Shown: positions 7,445-14,933, counted from the first letter of the stretch. The stretch: DNA of 24,222 bases from Bacillota bacterium (GCA_023418755.1 JAEZZE010000364.1:1-24222), one strand, 5' to 3'. A program made the numbers and translations. The notes: a model not told the origin generated them from the letters alone.

Positions 7445-8407
7445 CTAATTTCTTTTGGCAATCTTGATCTTTAACGTTCCGATCTTGCGATCCCATTGAT
7501 GGAAAAACCGATCCGCGGCCTCGAGCCCCGAGCGATACAGAGCTTCGCTCTTCTCCGGGGATAAATGAAACTGGGTGCCGCCGACGCCGAGTGTCGGAAT
7601 TTTAATCGTGCGAACCTCTTTATTCTTCTCGATATACCTCTCGTCGTGCGCGCTGAGCATCGTTTCGAACATCGCCTGGAACATCGATATCGGCCCGCCG
7701 ATCCGGCGGGGATGCGCATCGGAGCGCCCGACCATCTGAAAACCGATAACGGGCAATGACTCCTCGGACGAATCGTCGTGTCGAAACAGCCATAACGGAA
7801 AGTTGCTCAACAACCCCCCGTCGACGATATAGGAAAACTTCGAAATGACCGGTTGCTTTTTGCGTTCTTTGAATGGCTGCCGCAAAACGACCGGATCGAA
7901 AAAATACGGGATGCTGGTGCTCATCCGCACGGCCCTGGCGACGGAAAAACGTTCAGGCGGCAATCCGTACTGCGAGATGTCTCCGGGAAGAACGAGCAAT
8001 CTCCCGTTCGTGATATCCGACGCGATGATGCGCAGCTTTCCGTCCGGCAGATCCCCGAACTCTCTTATCCCTTTGGCCGCAAGCAGCTCCGCGATCCATT
8101 GCTCCAGGCTTTTGCCGGAATAGAGACCTTTGCGCAAGAAGAGACGCAACGCCGGGCCGATCGGCTTTAGATCGAAGAACGCGCTGCGTTTCAGAAGAAG
8201 GCTGAGCGGGGTCCGCTCGATCGCCGTCTTCATTTCGTCGGCCGAATACCCGGCCGCCAGAAGCGACGCGACGATGCTGCCCGAGGACGTGCCGGCGACC
8301 CGATGGAATACGATGCCGTGTTTTTCCGCGGCGCGGACGGCCCCGGTCAACGATATCCCCCGCACTCCTCCGCCCTCGAACACCGCATTTACCCGAGTCG
8401 CCTCCAT
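7445..8407 (-). CDS. Patatin-like phospholipase family protein (YqhO-like)
   Basis: A 320-aa predicted serine acyl hydrolase. It has the oxyanion-hole glycine run (VFEGGGVRGISLTG), the nucleophile elbow GTSSGS with the catalytic serine, and the catalytic aspartate in the DGG of SYIVDGGLLSNFP, forming the Ser-Asp dyad of patatins. The true lipid substrate is unknown. ATG 8407 is chosen because GGGAGG lies about 9 bases upstream and the conserved domain starts immediately (MEATRVNAVFEGGG); the longer reading to 8467 adds a basic low-complexity leader. Position between yqhP and mntR matches Bacillus yqhO. Confidence 0.9.
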   Translation of the reverse strand: MEATRVNAVFEGGGVRGISLTGAVRAAEKHGIVFHRVAGTSSGSIVASLLAAGYSADEMKTAIERTPLSLLLKRSAFFDLKPIGPALRLFLRKGLYSGKSLEQWIAELLAAKGIREFGDLPDGKLRIIASDITNGRLLVLPGDISQYGLPPERFSVARAVRMSTSIPYFFDPVVLRQPFKERKKQPVISKFSYIVDGGLLSNFPLWLFRHDDSSEESLPVIGFQMVGRSDAHPRRIGGPISMFQAMFETMLSAHDERYIEKNKEVRTIKIPTLGVGGTQFHLSPEKSEALYRSGLEAADRFFHQWDRKIGTLKIKIAKRN

Positions 8408-8710
8408 CCGTCCTCGCCTCCCGCGGACTTGTCGCCGATCGGCCGCTGCTCCGACCCCTGCTTTCATCCATATGCGGCGGGCGAAAAGCGTAACACAAGG
8501 GACGACTGTCCGTAAGCAAAAAAGTCTTCGGCGTCCTAGGACGGCGAATGCGATTGGTCAAAGAGGATCCGTAAGGGATAGCGAATTTCGTATTTCATGA
8601 ATCGTCAAGCAGGCCATTTTTCCCGGAAAACGCAAAAACAGCCGGCCCCATTCCCGGGTACGGCTGTTGTGCCGGACGGAATCGCGATCCGTCCGTTCCG
8701 TCGAATTCGC
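8408..8710. other. Intergenic region between yqhO and mntR
   Basis: About 300 bp without a gene. It holds the mntR terminator (8634-8668) and, upstream of yqhO, a perfect 12-bp palindrome CGTCCTAGGACG at 8532-8543. A minus-strand TTGACC 17 bp before a poor -10 (TAGGAC) overlaps that palindrome; this is at best a weak yqhO promoter. Nothing else is recognised. Confidence 0.5.
8634..8668 (-). terminator. Rho-independent terminator of mntR
   Basis: On the minus strand aacagccg (8661-8668) pairs with cggctgtt (8637-8644), with additional GC pairing inside, and is followed by TTTTT (8634-8638). It lies 42 bases after the mntR stop. Confidence 0.8.
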
Positions 8711-9133
8711 TCACTCGTTGTCCATCTCGGACCGGATCTTCCCCAGTTCCTCCGCGCGGGACGGGTCGCGGGCGAAGTATTCGACGAGCGATTCGATGCA
8801 CGTGATGGAATCCCAGCTCAGATGATGCTCGATTCCTTCCACGTCGGCGTAAATTTTATCTTCCTGAACCCCGATGATCGTCAGAAAAGCTTCCAGCAGA
8901 TGATGGCGGTCAACCAGCCTTTTGCCGATCTTCTTGCCCTTGTTCGTCAATACGAGGCCTCTGTATTTCTCGTAAATCAAGTAATTGTCCTTATCCAGCT
9001 TCTGGATCATCTTCGTGACCGAGGAAGGGTGAACTTCCAACCCTTCGGCGATGTCGGAGACGCGGGCGTAGCCCTTCTCGTCGATCAGACGGTAGATTCT
9101 CTCCAGATAGTCTTCCATGCTTGGGGTAGGCAA
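8711..9133 (-). CDS. mntR: Manganese-responsive transcriptional regulator MntR
   Basis: DtxR-family repressor that binds Mn(II) and shuts off manganese importers. The 140-aa protein has an N-terminal winged helix (ARVSDIAEGLEVHPSSVTKMIQKL) and the C-terminal dimerisation helices. All metal ligands known from B. subtilis MntR are present at the same positions: D8, E11, H77, E99, E102 and H103. The start is TTG at 9133, seven bases after an AAAGGGGG site. No manganese transporter lies in the window, so its targets are elsewhere. Its position after yqhO is conserved in Bacillus. Confidence 0.96.
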   Translation of the reverse strand: MPTPSMEDYLERIYRLIDEKGYARVSDIAEGLEVHPSSVTKMIQKLDKDNYLIYEKYRGLVLTNKGKKIGKRLVDRHHLLEAFLTIIGVQEDKIYADVEGIEHHLSWDSITCIESLVEYFARDPSRAEELGKIRSEMDNE

Positions 9134-9156
9134 CGCTAGTCCCCCTTTCCTTCCAT

Positions 9157-9186
9157 ATCATACACTGTTTGAAGCAGGCCGGGCAA
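9157..9186 (-). promoter_or_regulatory. Probable mntR promoter
   Basis: On the minus strand TTGCCC (9181-9186), an 18-bp spacer and TATGAT (9157-9162) lie just upstream of the mntR ribosome binding site. Confidence 0.5.
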
Positions 9187-9213
9187 GCCTGAACTCGCAC
9201 GCCCGCGAGGAAA

Positions 9214-9243
9214 GCATGAAGACGCCTTTCCTATTGCATAATA
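9214..9243 (+). promoter_or_regulatory. Sigma-G-type forespore promoter of splB
   Basis: GCATG (9214-9218), an 18-bp spacer and CATAATA (9237-9243) match the sigma-G consensus GHATR-N18-CATNHTA at every defined position. Transcription would begin near 9250, about 35 bases before the splB start. B. subtilis splAB is known to be sigma-G dependent. Confidence 0.7.
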
Positions 9244-9284
9244 AGCCGGATCGAGATTTTTTGTCCCGAAACGGAGGTTGAACG

Positions 9285-10349
9285 ATGCCGCACGCCGATA
9301 CGCCGTCCCGCAGAACGAAAGAAACCCCCCTGTTCGTGCCCGAGCTCGTCTACTTCGAGCCGGCGGCCCTCGAATACCCGAAAGGGCAGCGCATTCTCGA
9401 ATGGGTCGAGCAACAAGGCTTGCCTTACCGCACGACGGCGTCCCACAACCGGATTACGAATCTGCCCGGCGATACGGAGCTTGAGCAGTACAGAACGGCC
9501 AAGCGCACCTTGGTCGTCGGTCTGCGCAAAACGCTCAAATTCGACACGTCCAAGCCGTCCGCCGAATACGCCCTGCCGCTGGCCACCGGGTGCATGGGGC
9601 ACTGCCATTATTGCTATTTGCAAACGACGCTCGGGGCCAAACCGTATATTCGGGTTTACGTGAATACGGAGGATATTTTCACGGCAGCCAAGTCGTACAT
9701 CGAGGAACGCGCCCCCGAGCTTACCCGGTTCGAGGCGGCGTGCACGTCGGATCCCGTCGGCTTGGAGCACCTGACCGGCTCGCTGGCCGAAGCGATCGAG
9801 TTCATGGCCGGACAGCCGCTCGGCAGACTCCGGTTCGTAACCAAATACCATCATATCGATTCGCTGCTGCCCCTGCGCCACAACGGCCATACGCGCATCC
9901 GCTTCAGCGTCAACGCGGACTACGTCATTCGCAACTTCGAGCCGGGCACCTCCCGTTTTCGCGAACGAATAGAGGCCGCCGGCCGGATCGGCAAGGCCGG
10001 ATATCCGCTCGGATTCATCGTCGCTCCGATCATTTGGTACGACGGCTGGCGCGAGGGCTACGGCGAGTTGTTCGACAAGCTCGCGGAAACCTTGCCCGGC
10101 GAAGCGGCGGGAGACTTGACGTTCGAGCTCATTCAGCATCGCTTCACCAAAACCGCCAAGTCGGTCATCGAAAAAAGATACCCGAAGACGAAGCTGGAAA
10201 TGGACGAAGAGAAACGCAAAAAAAAGTGGGGGCGCTGGGGCCAGCACAAATACGTGTATCCCGACGAACAAGCGGAAGCGCTCCGCGAATGGATCACGGA
10301 GCGCATATTCGAGCGTTTTCCCGACTCCCGCATCGAGTACTTCACATAA
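9285..10349 (+). CDS. splB: Spore photoproduct lyase
   Basis: Radical-SAM enzyme that reverses the UV-induced spore photoproduct (5-thyminyl-5,6-dihydrothymine) in DNA during germination. The 354-aa protein carries the 4Fe-4S cluster motif CMGHCHYC (C103, C107, C110), the catalytic hydrogen-atom-donor cysteine in ACTSDP (C153, equivalent to B. subtilis C141), and the conserved VTKYHHID and WYDGWREGY segments. GGAGG lies seven bases before ATG 9285. No splA-like gene precedes it. Its 3' end overlaps that of convergent ccdA by 8 bp. The upstream sigma-G promoter supports forespore expression. Confidence 0.97.
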   Translation: MPHADTPSRRTKETPLFVPELVYFEPAALEYPKGQRILEWVEQQGLPYRTTASHNRITNLPGDTELEQYRTAKRTLVVGLRKTLKFDTSKPSAEYALPLATGCMGHCHYCYLQTTLGAKPYIRVYVNTEDIFTAAKSYIEERAPELTRFEAACTSDPVGLEHLTGSLAEAIEFMAGQPLGRLRFVTKYHHIDSLLPLRHNGHTRIRFSVNADYVIRNFEPGTSRFRERIEAAGRIGKAGYPLGFIVAPIIWYDGWREGYGELFDKLAETLPGEAAGDLTFELIQHRFTKTAKSVIEKRYPKTKLEMDEEKRKKKWGRWGQHKYVYPDEQAEALREWITERIFERFPDSRIEYFT

Positions 10350-11058
10350 TATCGAACAGCCACTTCGGCGTAATGCTTTGCAGCCAGATGGTAATTTGCG
10401 TCATCTTGTCGGTAAACAGGAGCAGGCCCATCAGGATCATCATCGCCCCGCCGACCTTCATCATCGCGTTCGAATATTTCAGAATCCATCTCGCGGTGCC
10501 CAGGAAAAAGGCGAGAATGAAGAACGGCAAAGCAAAGCCGAGGGAATACGCCGTCGTCAGGCTTACCCACGTGCCGGGATTGCTGGCGGCAAGCAGCAGA
10601 ATCGAGCCGAGTATCGGACCGACGCAAGGCGACCATCCGGCGGAAAAGCCGATGCCGAACACGAAAGAACCCAGGTAGCCTCCCGGCTTCCACTTCAGGT
10701 TCAGCTTGCGTTCCTTCATAAGCAGCTGCGGCTGAAAAATGCCCATGAGAAACAGGCCCATCAGCACGATAAAGATGGCCGAGATTTTACGAATCGTATC
10801 CTGATAATCCCGGAAGGCGTCGGTAAACACGTTGGCCCCGTAGGCCAACGCGAAGAAAACGACGGAAAAGCCGAGAATGAAGAAAAACGTGTGGCTCATT
10901 GTCTTCACGCGCATGCTCCGGCTCGTATCCGTCTTGATCTGGTTGACGGAAACTCCGGTTATGTAGGATAAATACGCCGGATACAAAGGCAGGCAGCATG
11001 GAGAAATAAATGAGGCCAAGCCCGCCGCGAAGGCGATTCCGACGTTTAAGTCCGCCAT
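10342..11058 (-). CDS. ccdA: CcdA-type thiol-disulfide membrane transporter
   Basis: A 238-aa protein with six predicted membrane segments that passes reducing equivalents from cytosolic thioredoxin to extracytoplasmic thiols, used for cytochrome c maturation and, in Bacillus, spore synthesis. The two reactive cysteines are seen in FISPCCLPLYPAY and in GWSPCVGPIL. The start is ATG 11058 (MADLNVGIAFAAG) with GGGAGGT upstream; the longer frame to 11181 is arginine-rich readthrough of znuB DNA. It begins only 17 bp after the znuB stop, so it is probably co-transcribed with the zinc importer. It ends inside the splB 3' end, without a terminator of its own. Confidence 0.92.
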   Translation of the reverse strand: MADLNVGIAFAAGLASFISPCCLPLYPAYLSYITGVSVNQIKTDTSRSMRVKTMSHTFFFILGFSVVFFALAYGANVFTDAFRDYQDTIRKISAIFIVLMGLFLMGIFQPQLLMKERKLNLKWKPGGYLGSFVFGIGFSAGWSPCVGPILGSILLLAASNPGTWVSLTTAYSLGFALPFFILAFFLGTARWILKYSNAMMKVGGAMMILMGLLLFTDKMTQITIWLQSITPKWLFDIM

Positions 11059-11075
11059 TGCGAATACCTCCCGAT

Positions 11076-11879
11076 CTAGGTTCTGATAAACCGCGTCGAC
11101 GCGATGGACACCGCCAGCACCGCGATGAGCAGCAGCACGATCGTCCCGCCCGGGGCGAGGTTGGCGACGCCGGCGATCCACAACCCGGCGAGCACCGCCG
11201 CTTCGCCGATGACGACGACGAGAACGACGGCCTGCTTAAAGCTGCGCGACAGCGCCAGACTGCATGCGGCCGGAATCGTAAGCAGCGCGGATACGAGCAG
11301 CGCCCCGACGATCTTGATCGCCGCGCTGATGACGAGAGCGGTTAATATACTAAGCATAATATTAAAATACCGGACTGGCAAACCGCTCACCGCAGCGGCG
11401 TCTTCGTCGAAGGTTAGCAGGAACAGCTCCTTTTTGTGGATCAGCACCATGGACAGTACGACGACCGTGACCCCCATGATCACGTAAATGTCCGTATAAT
11501 CAAGCGTGTAAATGCTTCCGAACAGGTAAGAAGTCACGCTTAGGTTAAAGCCCTTGCCCATCGTAAACAACAGCGAGGCAAGGGCGATTCCCCCCGACAT
11601 AATGATGGCGATCGACAGCTCCGCATACGTCCGGTACGTTCTGCGCAGCATCTCTATCGCGAACGAAGCGAGAATCGCGAACAGCAAGCCGATCGCGACC
11701 GGGTACACGTTCATCAGAAAACCGAGCGCGACGCCCGCGATGCTCACGTGGGCCAGCGTATCTCCGATCATCGCTAAACGCCTGAGCACGAGAAACAGCC
11801 CCATCAGCGGAGCGGTTATCGCGATGAGAGCGCCTCCGATCAGCGCCCTTTGGAAAAATTCAGCCGATAAAAGTTCCAA
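11076..11879 (-). CDS. znuB: Zinc ABC transporter, permease subunit
   Basis: A 267-aa integral membrane protein of the ABC-3 family (about 8 membrane segments) forming the channel of a Zn(II)/Mn(II) importer. Family features include the AMIGDTLAHVSIAGVALGF segment, FEDE-type DEDAAAVSGLPVRYFN coupling region, and GALLVSALLTIPAACSLALS. The start appears to be TTG 11879, six bp after the znuC stop, with GAAGGG overlapping that stop. Zinc rather than manganese is inferred from the Zur-like operator and from the zur gene in the window. Confidence 0.93.
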   Translation of the reverse strand: MELLSAEFFQRALIGGALIAITAPLMGLFLVLRRLAMIGDTLAHVSIAGVALGFLMNVYPVAIGLLFAILASFAIEMLRRTYRTYAELSIAIIMSGGIALASLLFTMGKGFNLSVTSYLFGSIYTLDYTDIYVIMGVTVVVLSMVLIHKKELFLLTFDEDAAAVSGLPVRYFNIMLSILTALVISAAIKIVGALLVSALLTIPAACSLALSRSFKQAVVLVVVIGEAAVLAGLWIAGVANLAPGGTIVLLLIAVLAVSIASTRFIRT

Positions 11880-11885
11880 ACCGGG

Positions 11886-12785
11886 TTACCCTTCTTTCCG
11901 CAACGAGTGCAGCAAATCCGTGCCCTGGCAATCTTCCAAGTCGTGCGAATGGCGGACGTAGAAGCTGAGCTTGCCGCTTCGCTCCTTCGGTTCCTCGCCC
12001 AAGTAGGAGCGCACCATATCCATGTCGTGGGACACCATCAGAAACGTAATGTTATGCCTTTGATGCATATGCTTGATCATGTGAAAAAAGTTTTGCTGCG
12101 TCTCGATGTCGATCCCGGTAAGAGGCTCGTCCAGGATAAGCAGCTTCGGATTGTTGATCAGCGCTCTCGCCAGAAACACCCTCTGCTGCTGCCCTCCCGA
12201 GAGCGCTCCGATTCTCTTATCGGCGAGATCTTCGATCTTCAGCGCCCCGAGGGCGTCCGCGCAGCGGCCGACATCCTCCTTGGATACGCGGCGGAACAGT
12301 CTCTTCCTGCCGTATAGGCCGGACAGCACGACTTCCCGTACCGTCGCCGGAAAAAGCGGGTTGAAATGGCTTCTCTGAGGCACGTAGCCGATCAAATTCC
12401 AATCCTTGAACTGCGCGGCGGGCGTACCGAATAGCGAGATCGTCCCTTTCTGGGGGCGGGTGAGGCCGACGATCATTCGCAGAAGCGTCGTTTTTCCGGC
12501 TCCGTTGGAGCCGATCAGGCCGACGAAGTCCCGCTCCATGATACGGAAGCTTACGTCCTGCAGGATGGTCTGGTTGTCGTACGAGAACGATACTCCGTCA
12601 AGCTTGACGATTTCCTGGTGACAACCGGCCAGCGGCACCATTGATTTCGTAGCTTGCGTTGTCCCGGTTGTCCTCGTTGCTCCCGGTGCTTCCGTTGTCA
12701 CCGTATTCTCCGTTGCTTCACTTATCGCTCCCGGTGCTTCCGTAGTCACCGTATTCTCCGTTGCTTCCCTTATCGCTGCGCTCAT
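11886..12785 (-). CDS. znuC: Zinc ABC transporter, ATP-binding subunit with repeat-bearing N-terminal extension
   Basis: A 299-aa ATPase energising zinc uptake. It shows Walker A GSNGAGKTT (residues 92-100), Q-loop in YVPQRSHFNP, signature LSGGQQQR, Walker B LLILDEP and the H-loop VSHD. About 57 residues precede the usual domain start (VKLDGVSFSYD). They contain two copies of a 16-residue unit, AI(R/S)EATENTVTTEAPG, followed by a Thr-rich stretch, which is not a normal part of ZnuC. ATG 12785 is chosen because GGAAGGAGGGG ends five bases upstream; the frame to 12812 has no better site. The extension is probably a disordered tail. Confidence 0.93.
   Translation of the reverse strand: MSAAIREATENTVTTEAPGAISEATENTVTTEAPGATRTTGTTQATKSMVPLAGCHQEIVKLDGVSFSYDNQTILQDVSFRIMERDFVGLIGSNGAGKTTLLRMIVGLTRPQKGTISLFGTPAAQFKDWNLIGYVPQRSHFNPLFPATVREVVLSGLYGRKRLFRRVSKEDVGRCADALGALKIEDLADKRIGALSGGQQQRVFLARALINNPKLLILDEPLTGIDIETQQNFFHMIKHMHQRHNITFLMVSHDMDMVRSYLGEEPKERSGKLSFYVRHSHDLEDCQGTDLLHSLRKEG
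12681..12776. repeat. Two 48-bp tandem repeats inside the znuC 5' end
   Basis: Units at 12681-12728 and 12729-12776 differ at only two of 48 positions. They keep the reading frame and encode the duplicated 16-residue unit of the ZnuC N-terminal tail. A decayed partial third copy (cgttgctcccgg) follows on the 3' side of the gene's tail region, near 12674-12685. The near-identity suggests a recent slippage duplication. Confidence 0.9.
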
Positions 12786-12831
12786 GCAATCCCCTCCTTC
12801 CTGAGTGAACACCTAATCCTTATATGTTAGT

Positions 12832-13920
12832 TCACTGCAGTGCCATCCGCAAGTTTTCCAAATTACGCTCCATCAGCGTGAAATAATTTTCTCCCGCTTT
12901 TTCCTGTTCGGACGTTAGCCCTTCCAGCGGATTGAGCACGAGCGTATCTACCTTGGCCTCTCTTGCGAGCGTGTCGGCCAGTTGCTCGGACACCAGCTCC
13001 TCGAAGAAAATGTACGGAATGCCGTTCTCTTTCACGAACTTGGCGATCTCCAGCAAGTCCTGAGCTCTCGGCTCCGCTTCCGGCGACAGTCCCATGATCG
13101 CGATCTGATTCAAATCGTAGTCGCGGCATAAGTAGCCGAACGCTTGGTGGGAGACGACGATATCGCGGCGCTCGTAACCGGCCAACTCCCGCTCGAATTT
13201 GTCGTCCAGTTCCCGGAGCTTGCTCTCCAACACGGAATAATTGCTCTCGTATGCTTCCCGATTCGCCGGATCGACTTGCACGAACGCGTCCCGGATGTTG
13301 ACGGCCATCACCAGAGCCGACCGCGGGCTGGTCCACGTGTGCGGGTCGACGTCCAGATCGGAGTGGCTGTGTCCGGCTTCATCGCTGCGGTCGGCCTCTT
13401 CGCCAGGATCAGCTTGCGTGCCGTGGTCATCTTCTGCTCCGTGGTCTTCCTCTTCGGCGATGCCTGCTTCTTCGCCCTTATGCTCGTGATCGGCTACCGA
13501 TCCTTCTTCGCCCTCATGGCCATGATCGGACTCAGGATTTCCCCGAATTAGCTTAATCCCTTTGCTCGCCTCGACGGTGAGCACTTGGCTGCCCGATCCG
13601 AGTCCGTTCAGGAAATCGTCGACCCAGCCTTCCAGTCCAGCGCCGTTGTAGAGGAACAGCTGCGCTTTGGATGCGGCGTCAAGATCGCGGCTCTTCGGCG
13701 TCCATTCATGGGGCTCGACTCCCGCGGCTATGAGGTTCACGACATGGGCGTGTTCTCCGCCGATCTCTTTAGCGAAGAAATACAGCGGATAGAAACTGGT
13801 GACCACGTTCACCTTGCCTTCCTCTTGCGAATACGTATCGCTCTTGCCGCAGCCGCCCAATATCGCTACAAACGCCACCGATGCTATAACAAACCATCTT
13901 TTTATTGATAATGACTTCAT
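12832..13920 (-). CDS. znuA: Zinc ABC transporter substrate-binding lipoprotein
   Basis: A 362-aa cluster A-I solute-binding protein that captures zinc outside the membrane. It has an N-terminal lipoprotein signal ending in LGGC (lipidated C24). Metal-site histidines are visible in VEPHEWTP, VDPHTWTSP and VVSHQAFGY, plus an acidic ligand late in the protein. Between the first two lies a long His/Glu/Asp-rich insert (about residues 130-195), typical of zinc-specific binders. ATG 13920 follows GGAGAG. It is the first gene of znuA-znuC-znuB-ccdA; znuC starts 46 bp after its stop. Confidence 0.95.
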   Translation of the reverse strand: MKSLSIKRWFVIASVAFVAILGGCGKSDTYSQEEGKVNVVTSFYPLYFFAKEIGGEHAHVVNLIAAGVEPHEWTPKSRDLDAASKAQLFLYNGAGLEGWVDDFLNGLGSGSQVLTVEASKGIKLIRGNPESDHGHEGEEGSVADHEHKGEEAGIAEEEDHGAEDDHGTQADPGEEADRSDEAGHSHSDLDVDPHTWTSPRSALVMAVNIRDAFVQVDPANREAYESNYSVLESKLRELDDKFERELAGYERRDIVVSHQAFGYLCRDYDLNQIAIMGLSPEAEPRAQDLLEIAKFVKENGIPYIFFEELVSEQLADTLAREAKVDTLVLNPLEGLTSEQEKAGENYFTLMERNLENLRMALQ

Positions 13921-13930
13921 GAGGCTCTCC

Positions 13931-13953
13931 TTAATCGTAATCTTTTTTATTAA
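13931..13953 (-). promoter_or_regulatory. Zur-box-like operator
   Basis: The sequence contains a good half-site, ATCGTAAT, next to a degenerate second half (ttttttatta). About 6 of 10 positions are palindromic, as in the 9-1-9 Bacillus Zur box. It covers the predicted transcription start of znuA, where a repressor would block initiation. Assignment is supported by context rather than by a perfect site. Confidence 0.5.
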
Positions 13954-13961
13954 CAGATCCG

Positions 13962-13990
13962 ATTATAGGCCGCCGACCGCCCGCTGTCAA
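13962..13990 (-). promoter_or_regulatory. znuA promoter (sigma-A, consensus)
   Basis: On the minus strand TTGACA (13985-13990), exactly 17 bp, and TATAAT (13962-13967): both hexamers perfect. The start would fall near 13955, overlapping the Zur-like site. Such a strong promoter is expected to need a repressor. Confidence 0.85.
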
Positions 13991-14036
13991 CTTCCTCTTC
14001 TCAAGTTCCTCCTCTCAAGTTGCCCCCCGACCGTTA

Positions 14037-14420
14037 GTGTCGCGTGGCGTGCTTATTCGGTGCCCCGCAAACCAAACTTGGCCGATAGTGTTGCGTGGCG
14101 TGCTTATTTGGTGCTCCGTGACCCGTAACGGGACGTTAGGTTCGCGTCGCGTGCTTATTCGGGGCCCCGTAAACCAAACTTGCCCGATAGTATCGCGTGG
14201 CGTGCTTATTCGGTGCCCCGCGAACCAAACTTGGCCGATAGTGTCGCGTAGCGTGCTTATTCGGTGCTCCGTGACCCGTAACGGGACGTTAGGTTCGCGT
14301 GGCGTGCTTATTCGGTGCCCCGCGAACCAAACTTGGCCGATAGTGTCGCGTGGCATGCTTATTCGGTGCCACACGATCCTTAATTTGCTGTTAGTGTCGC
14401 GTCGCATGATTATTTCGTAA
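14037..14420. repeat. 51-bp tandem repeat array, eight units
   Basis: Seven full units plus a partial eighth, with an exact 51-bp period: the conserved gcttatt core recurs at 14051, 14102, 14153, 14204, 14255, 14306 and 14357, and as gattatt at 14408. Units begin g(t)gtcgcgtggcgtgcttatt. Two variable types alternate: A ends in aaccaaacttggccgata, B ends in cgtgacccgtaacgggac. The order is A-B-A-A-B-A followed by two diverged units, so A-B-A (153 bp) is itself duplicated. The period is a multiple of three and both strands stay open, but no convincing ribosome binding site exists and I regard it as non-coding. Confidence 0.9.
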
Positions 14421-14482
14421 GTGTCCTCGCCTGAGTGACCACTTGGCCGCAGAAAACGGTTAAGAATCGTCGACGAAAACGA

Positions 14483-14541
14483 AGAGGCATCCGTTTCCCC
14501 GCAGTGCTAAAAAGCGCCGGCGAGGGAAACAAGATGCCTCT
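14483..14541. other. Long interrupted hairpin in the repeat-rich intergenic region
   Basis: agaggcat (14483-14490) pairs with atgcctct (14534-14541), and gtttccc (14493-14499) with gggaaac (14524-14530), around a loop that contains cgccggcg. There is no clear T-run on either strand. It could be the hairpin of a small RNA or a relic terminator. Confidence 0.5.
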
Positions 14542-14590
14542 CTCAAGTAACGTTATTCGCTCGCATGAAGCAAGTCGAATGCGGACACTT

Positions 14591-14932
14591 CGCGATTTCT
14601 TCAAGAACTCTTCGCGATTTCTACACGAATTGTTCACGGAGTCATCGCGGATTTTTCGCGATTTCTTCAAGAACTCTTCGTGATTTCTACACGAATTGTT
14701 ACGGATTTATCGCGAATTTATCACGAATTGTTCACGGAATCATCGCGGATTTATCACGAATTGTTCACGAATTCTCCGAGGTTTCTTCACCGACTCTTCA
14801 CGGATTTACACGAACTCTTCGTGATTTTTCGCGGTTACTTCACGCCTTCCCGCTTCTTAGCGCCTTCGTGATTTTTCGCGGTTACTTCGCGACTTCCCGC
14901 TTCATCGCGCCTTATTTCCCGCTTCATCGCGC
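14591..14932. repeat. Microrepeat region adjoining the metG stop
   Basis: Degenerate short motifs (ttcgcgatttcttc, tacacgaattgtt, cgcggattt) recur throughout. Two 44-bp copies at 14591-14634 and 14657-14700 differ at one base (66-bp period). A second family, cttcgtgatttttcgcggttacttc followed by cttcccgcttc, starts at 14817 and again at 14864 (47-bp period), with partial copies ending just before the metG stop at 14934. No gene is supported here. Confidence 0.8.
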
Positions 14933-14933
14933 C

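Noticed and set aside
14015..14420. Repetitive open frames of about 130 codons on both strands of the 51-bp array
   Set aside because: Openness on both strands follows from a 51-bp period without stops; no good ribosome binding site precedes either start.
14037..14420. CRISPR array
   Set aside because: Units are contiguous 51-bp direct repeats with no unique spacers, and no cas genes are present.
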